Of a stretch of 64,000 nt of DNA, positions 60,292 to 64,000 are shown piece after piece. The first letter of the stretch is position 1; every line of letters starts with the position of its first letter. The position numbers were made by a program, and so were the translations under genes. The DNA lies in contig JAZOCE010000003.1 of assembly GCA_045596365.1 (NCBI GenBank), forward strand, positions 6,681-70,680, given 5' to 3'. Below the pieces are notes generated by a model. It searched no databases. It was not told the DNA's origin and saw only the letters and a list, made by a program, of their open reading frames with translations. The stretch comes from RGIG4079 sp045596365. Its GTDB lineage: Bacteria; Bacteroidota; Bacteroidia; Bacteroidales; Muribaculaceae.

Positions 60292-62036
60292 CACTTATAA
60301 AAATAGGTTTTGTGAAGCACTTTTCGTTTCAATAATTCATCGTCAGGCGACAATTTCAATGCCTCTTCCCAATGCACTAACGCCTTGTCGGGATCTCCCA
60401 TCATGAAATATATATCCCCTGCATGATGATACAATTCAGCCGATGGGTTCTCACTATATTTCAACGCTTCCTCAATATAATGTTGAGCACGTTCAAAGTC
60501 TTTCTTCTTAAACAGCACCCATGCATAGGTATCAAGCGAAGTGCCATTTTGAGGCTCCTCTTGAATTGTTATCGCACTCATGCGCTCGGCGCGGTCAAGG
60601 TCGCGACCTTCACAAGCAAGATAATATGCACAGTTGTTCAATGCCAATAAGTTGCCGGGATCTATCTCCAACGATTTATCATAATAAACAAATGCACTAT
60701 CCTTCTGCTCTGCCATATAGTAGGTATCGCCTATCGAGCACAACACCTGTGAATACATCTCCACATCAGCCTTGTCTGTCAATGCCAGTGCGGTGTTCAA
60801 GTGAGCCAATGACTTTTCATACTGTGTCAATTGGTTATAATTTGTCGCAATAAACAGATTTATCAGCACGCTTTTGGGGTGATAATTCAACGCTTCTTCC
60901 CCCACCTCTACAGCCTTTGCAAAGTCATTTCCTTGTGCATAAAGACTCATAGTTGCTCTCCACCTATCCTCATTTGATGGATCACTATCCAAGACATATC
61001 CGGCTTGTTCGGCTGCTCCCTTATAATCTTTTATTGCAACAAGATAGGAACAATACAAGTCATGAATATCCTTTTCATGCGGATGCTGCTCCAACAACAC
61101 CGCAAACAAATCCTGTATGCGAGGTTGTTGTTCGGGATCTTCATATAATGCCCTGATATAATTGGTCAGCAGACTTAGTTTAGCTTGTAAGTCAAGACTC
61201 TCTTGTTTTAATGCTCGGAACACCTCTTTGTCATAAGCCACACTATCCCCCTGCTCCTTAAAGAAATTGGCACGAGTATAATAGGCAAGTCCGCTCGTCG
61301 AGTCCAAATCACAAGCCCTGTTATAATAATACAATGCACTGTCTCGCTGAGCGAAAAGTGAATAAATATCTCCAGCAAAAACATTATACTCGGCACTCGT
61401 TGGCGACGACTGCAACAAGTCATGTAATTCAGTTATTATCGCCGCAGTATCTCTAACAATGAAATGTGTGCGAATTTTCCCGGTAGAGATTGTCATATTT
61501 TTTCCCTCGGCCTTTTCTATGCGATTATATACTGCTAATGCACGTTTGAGGTTAGACGTATCGCCCGATTGCGCCAACGATTCGGCATACTTCATCCCTA
61601 TTTCGTTCTTGTCTTGAAATAGCGAATCAAGCACAGCCCACACCTGAAGGGCTTTCTTGCGCATTCCCAATTTCTCATTGACATTTCCAAACAGATAACT
61701 ACCATAGAAATCCTCGGGAGAGTTGCGGAAATGCGTCTCCATCATATTATACCCTTGATGAAACAATACAGAGTCCTTATTAGACATTGCCAGTTTATAG
61801 TAGCCCACATAAAAACCCACATCGCTATTTGTCGAGTCGAGTTCATAAGCTCTATTTATCAACTCATAATATGCGTCCTCGTTGTCCAACGCATTCTGAC
61901 GCAAAGCCTCCATATAAATATATTCGGCCTTGCGCTGACGCGCCTCCTCACTCCATCGATTTTTATCGGCACTCATCTGCAATGCCACAAAAACAATGGC
62001 AACAACAAGCAATATTTTTTTGCTCAGAAATTTCAC
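60291..62036 (-). CDS. Tetratricopeptide-repeat protein, exported
   Basis: 581 residues from a GTG at 62,036, which gives a signal peptide (KFLSKKILLVVAIVFVALQM) and clears the dut stop at 62,050; the longer open frame would overlap dut by 53 bases. At least eight TPR-like repeats follow, for example AVYNRIEKAEG, VLINLFIATNYNQLTQYEKS, ALNNCAYYLACEGRDLDRAE and YHHAGDIYFMMGDPDKALVH. The protein is probably a scaffold in the envelope. It is in the same operon as dut, DUF4292 and EnvC. Confidence 0.8.
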   Translation of the reverse strand: MKFLSKKILLVVAIVFVALQMSADKNRWSEEARQRKAEYIYMEALRQNALDNEDAYYELINRAYELDSTNSDVGFYVGYYKLAMSNKDSVLFHQGYNMMETHFRNSPEDFYGSYLFGNVNEKLGMRKKALQVWAVLDSLFQDKNEIGMKYAESLAQSGDTSNLKRALAVYNRIEKAEGKNMTISTGKIRTHFIVRDTAAIITELHDLLQSSPTSAEYNVFAGDIYSLFAQRDSALYYYNRACDLDSTSGLAYYTRANFFKEQGDSVAYDKEVFRALKQESLDLQAKLSLLTNYIRALYEDPEQQPRIQDLFAVLLEQHPHEKDIHDLYCSYLVAIKDYKGAAEQAGYVLDSDPSNEDRWRATMSLYAQGNDFAKAVEVGEEALNYHPKSVLINLFIATNYNQLTQYEKSLAHLNTALALTDKADVEMYSQVLCSIGDTYYMAEQKDSAFVYYDKSLEIDPGNLLALNNCAYYLACEGRDLDRAERMSAITIQEEPQNGTSLDTYAWVLFKKKDFERAQHYIEEALKYSENPSAELYHHAGDIYFMMGDPDKALVHWEEALKLSPDDELLKRKVLHKTYFYK

Positions 62037-62049
62037 TACGCTCTTTCTA

Positions 62050-62493
62050 TTATTTGCGACCTGTGTGCCCAAAACCTCCATCGCCACGTTCCGACTCATC
62101 AAGCACTTCTACCTCTTCCCATATAGTGTGAGAATAAGTAGTGATTATCATTTGGCAAATACGTTCACCATTATTCACCGTAAACGGCTCATTTGACAAG
62201 TTGATTAGAATAACACCTATCTCACCACGATAGTCAGCGTCGATAGTTCCGGGAGTATTAACAAGCGAAATGCCATGTTTTAAAGCCAATCCGCTTCGTG
62301 GGCGCAACTGACACTCATAACCTGCAGGGAGCTGTATGCGCAATCCAGTGGGGATTAAAGCACGTTGTAAGGGTTGCAACACAACAGGTTCTTTAAGACA
62401 TGCACGCACATCCATTCCTGCCGATGCAGGAGTACTATAAGCAGGCAAATCGTGTCCCGACTCATTTATAATTTTCACTTTTACTTGGTCCAT
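62050..62493 (-). CDS. dut: Deoxyuridine triphosphatase
   Basis: 147 residues, the usual trimeric dUTPase size. It cleaves dUTP to dUMP to keep uracil out of DNA. Conserved motifs: AGMDVRA (motif 1), RPRSGLALKHGI (motif 2), GTIDADYRGEI (motif 3), GERICQMII (motif 4) and RGDGGFGHTG (motif 5). First gene of the minus-strand envelope operon, followed 13 bases on by the TPR gene. A clear consensus promoter was not found upstream; the CAAAATAG at 62,508 region is off by one. Confidence 0.97.
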   Translation of the reverse strand: MDQVKVKIINESGHDLPAYSTPASAGMDVRACLKEPVVLQPLQRALIPTGLRIQLPAGYECQLRPRSGLALKHGISLVNTPGTIDADYRGEIGVILINLSNEPFTVNNGERICQMIITTYSHTIWEEVEVLDESERGDGGFGHTGRK

Positions 62494-62605
62494 AACCTCA
62501 ATTTATTTCAAAATAGAATATTAATGCGAATATAACGAAAATACCGCACTTTTCCCCCCTCTCTTCAACATTTTTAATAATAAACTTCCTCTACTCCTCG
62601 ACAAA

Positions 62606-62640
62606 ACAAAAAGAGAGTCGAGGCTCACGCCCCAACTCTC
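62606..62640 (-). terminator. Terminator of the accessory lipoprotein/membrane pair
   Basis: On the minus strand GAGAGTTGGGGC pairs with GCCTCGACTCTC (12-base stem with two G-U pairs, loop GTGA), followed by TTTTTG. It lies about 50 bases after the stop of the small membrane protein gene. Confidence 0.85.
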
Positions 62641-62691
62641 CCCATCTGTAAATGTGTAGTATTTAAATTTTATATACCATTTAAAGAAATT

Positions 62692-62925
62692 TCATTTAGG
62701 AGAAACTAATTTAATTATAAAAATGAATGAGATAGATAATATAAATGCCCAAATTCGCGAAATCTGTAATGAGGTCTCTATTTCATAGGACATGAAATAG
62801 ATTAGAAATATACTGCATATAAATCTGATATTATATAATTTCCTTTCTGAAATATTGAATTTATAAGCAAATATCAATATCAGCGAACATATAATGATAA
62901 TTAGCCAATATATTAAATGTATCAT
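62692..62925 (-). CDS. Small membrane protein of unknown function
   Basis: 77 residues with three hydrophobic segments (about 3-20, 33-46, 56-72) separated by short charged loops (FNISERKLYN; ending KLVSPK). I do not recognise a family. Its ATG overlaps the stop of the upstream lipoprotein gene by four bases (ATGA), so the two are translated together. Small multi-span proteins next to a possible toxin often serve as immunity proteins, but that is only inferred from layout. Confidence 0.65.
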   Translation of the reverse strand: MIHLIYWLIIIICSLILIFAYKFNISERKLYNIRFICSIFLIYFMSYEIETSLQISRIWAFILSISFIFIIKLVSPK

Positions 62926-63698
62926 ACACCGGTTATTGCGTGAAGCCCACTTGTTACAATTGCACCTTTAATCATTTCTTTTGCGGCTGCTACTACAGCT
63001 CCTGTTGGCCCAAACATTAAACCTCCAGCTAATGTTTGCCCCCAAAATTTCCAACATAGGAAGCTTCCAACTGCACCCATTGCATCGGATTTTACGATGG
63101 ATTCTGCAGTTACAGCGCGAGACCTAATGGATTCGAGATTGTAGATATAGCTTGCTTTTGCGATTGAACTAATACCCCATAAACAATTTTTGTCATCATT
63201 ATTCAAATTTGTATTGTTAATTTCAAGATCAATCTCATTAAATTTTTGTTCAATGATAATACTATCGGTTAAATTCTCATCAATCAAACTAAATATTTTG
63301 TATACATAAGGCTTCAATTCAATAGGAACTTCAGCAAGTATACTATCGTAAACTTCGTTATTTGTTCGTGATGGATTTATAATCTGATTTAATTCTATTT
63401 CTTTCAGTGTTTCTAATGAATTCGATGTGTGTTTATAAAGAGTTTCTTTTGGGGCGTTTAAATGAATAACGCATTCTTCTTCAACAAAATCGTGAGCAAA
63501 ATTAACGATATTTTGAGCTGATATCCCTGTGGCTTTGATTGAATCCATAGCCTTATTATGAATCTCACCATAGATTTCTAATGGATTTTTAAATTGTTGA
63601 GGTTCAGAATTTTCAAATGTCGTAGACATATCATTATCGCATGCTATAATAAAAAGTAATAATATAAAACTAACAAAGGTAAAAAATAATTTATTCAT
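62922..63698 (-). CDS. Lipoprotein with glycine-rich hydrophobic C-terminus, unknown function
   Basis: 258 residues. A lipoprotein signal (FVSFILLLFIIAC, Cys20) is followed by an acidic, mostly helical body and then a C-terminal segment (about 207-258: SDAMGAVGSFLCWKFWGQTL, then AGGLMFGPTGAVVAAAKEMI) with repeated small residues like a glycine zipper. Such tails occur in membrane-inserting toxins and in bacteriocins, but also elsewhere. I do not recognise the family. It is followed by an overlapping tiny membrane protein and preceded by a DUF3244-like gene. Codon and base composition are more AT-rich than the neighbours, hinting at transfer. Confidence 0.6.
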   Translation of the reverse strand: MNKLFFTFVSFILLLFIIACDNDMSTTFENSEPQQFKNPLEIYGEIHNKAMDSIKATGISAQNIVNFAHDFVEEECVIHLNAPKETLYKHTSNSLETLKEIELNQIINPSRTNNEVYDSILAEVPIELKPYVYKIFSLIDENLTDSIIIEQKFNEIDLEINNTNLNNDDKNCLWGISSIAKASYIYNLESIRSRAVTAESIVKSDAMGAVGSFLCWKFWGQTLAGGLMFGPTGAVVAAAKEMIKGAIVTSGLHAITGV

Positions 63699-63816
63699 AT
63701 AATTGAAATTAATAAATATTTATTCCTACTCATATCGCTTTTCGGATTTCGCGCTTTTAATCAGTTCTGTCTGAGAGATTATTGTCGACTATAATCAATA
63801 TTCTAAATAAGAAATA
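63699..63816. other. Spacer between DUF3244-like and lipoprotein genes
   Basis: 118 AT-rich bases with no reading frame. I saw no full promoter motif. There is a short repeat-like CATATCGCTTTTCGGATTTCG stretch of little complexity, nothing firm. Confidence 0.5.
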
Positions 63817-64000
63817 TTACAATGAGAACTCTCCGAAATAGGTTGTGCCAATCTCTGATTCAAGTGTGATTTGATAATTGCCATGTGATGACGAAACAGC
63901 AATTACTTCAACCGAATTATCAGCACAAGCTGTGTCGTTCCATTGCTCTCCGGTAGTGATATTAGTTACATTGACATCCATACAGCCGATATCTTCACTG
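63817..64000 (-). CDS. DUF3244-like protein, C-terminal 60 codons
   Basis: Minus-strand frame running off the right edge: residues include VNVTNITTGEQWNDTACADN and end GNYQITLESEIGTTYFGEFS, L. The pattern matches the last strand part of Bacteroidota DUF3244-type beta-sandwich proteins, which are usually small and secreted. The start and any signal peptide are outside the window. It could be in one unit with the lipoprotein and membrane genes downstream, 118 bases away. Confidence 0.6.
   Translation of the reverse strand, partial: SEDIGCMDVNVTNITTGEQWNDTACADNSVEVIAVSSSHGNYQITLESEIGTTYFGEFSL

Noticed and set aside
62037..62102. Longer TPR frame overlapping dut by about 50 bases
   Set aside because: The GTG at 62,036 gives a clean signal peptide and a normal spacer after dut.
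63674..63681. TACCTTTG on the minus strand inside the lipoprotein signal peptide
   Set aside because: It is inside coding sequence with no -33 partner; chance match in AT-rich DNA.
1..64000. CRISPR arrays, transposases, tRNA and rRNA genes
   Set aside because: I looked for direct repeats, transposase-like frames and RNA-gene signatures in the gaps and saw none.

Overview
This window is a chromosomal segment of a Bacteroidota, almost certainly order Bacteroidales and probably gut-associated. The evidence is the family content: a two-domain GlmU-like protein, DUF4491, DUF4292, DUF4369, DUF3244-like, PorT-like and N-terminal CarboxypepD_reg outer-membrane proteins. In addition, the promoters repeatedly match the Bacteroidota type TTTG-N19/20-TAnnTTTG, and Shine-Dalgarno sites are scarce. 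I cannot name genus or species from sequence alone. No IS element, prophage, CRISPR array, tRNA or rRNA gene was seen.

Region 1 (1-16,209, all minus strand) is one fused str-S10-spc-alpha ribosomal superoperon of 31 genes read from rpsL at the right to rpsD, which is cut by the left edge. It also carries fusA, secY, map and infA; tuf and adk are absent from this locus. A full promoter (16,129-16,160) precedes rpsL. Three unusually long gaps (rpsL-rpsG, rpsN-rpsH, rpsK-rpsD) contain hairpins and may be autoregulatory sites.

Region 2 (16,210-29,643) is housekeeping and metabolism: rfbC with a methyltransferase; a divergent GlmU-like nucleotidyltransferase; an antiporter, GntP permease and glycerate kinase operon; asd; argB behind prfB, which has a classic +1 programmed frameshift; a divergent argE-like deacetylase; an orphan TolC-like lipoprotein; and a remnant of a zeta-toxin-like kinase.

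Region 3 (29,644-41,600) holds an outer-membrane beta-barrel protein, a parE-coaD-S41 protease operon, three tightly packed glycosyltransferases, and a greA-HIT-thioredoxin-like operon. A hairpin-rich noncoding stretch at about 41,380-41,545 ends in a terminator and may be a small RNA.

Region 4 (41,601-56,573) holds a secreted protein with a sorting-like tail, hflX-DUF4491-ABC-F, a PorT-like barrel, pepD with an N-acetylmuramidase, an OmpH-like lipoprotein, an alpha-1,3-fucosyltransferase-like GT10, pnp with an RGPRRD-repeat tail, and dgt with a TPM-domain protein.

Region 5 (56,574-62,493, minus) is a cell-envelope operon: dut, TPR protein, DUF4292 lipoprotein, EnvC-like factor with a degenerate LytM domain, flippase. 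Region 6 (62,606-64,000) is an accessory cluster of unknown function: a DUF3244-like protein, a lipoprotein with a glycine-rich hydrophobic tail, and a tiny membrane protein that overlaps it. It is the best candidate here for an undescribed system, possibly toxin and immunity, but that is inference.
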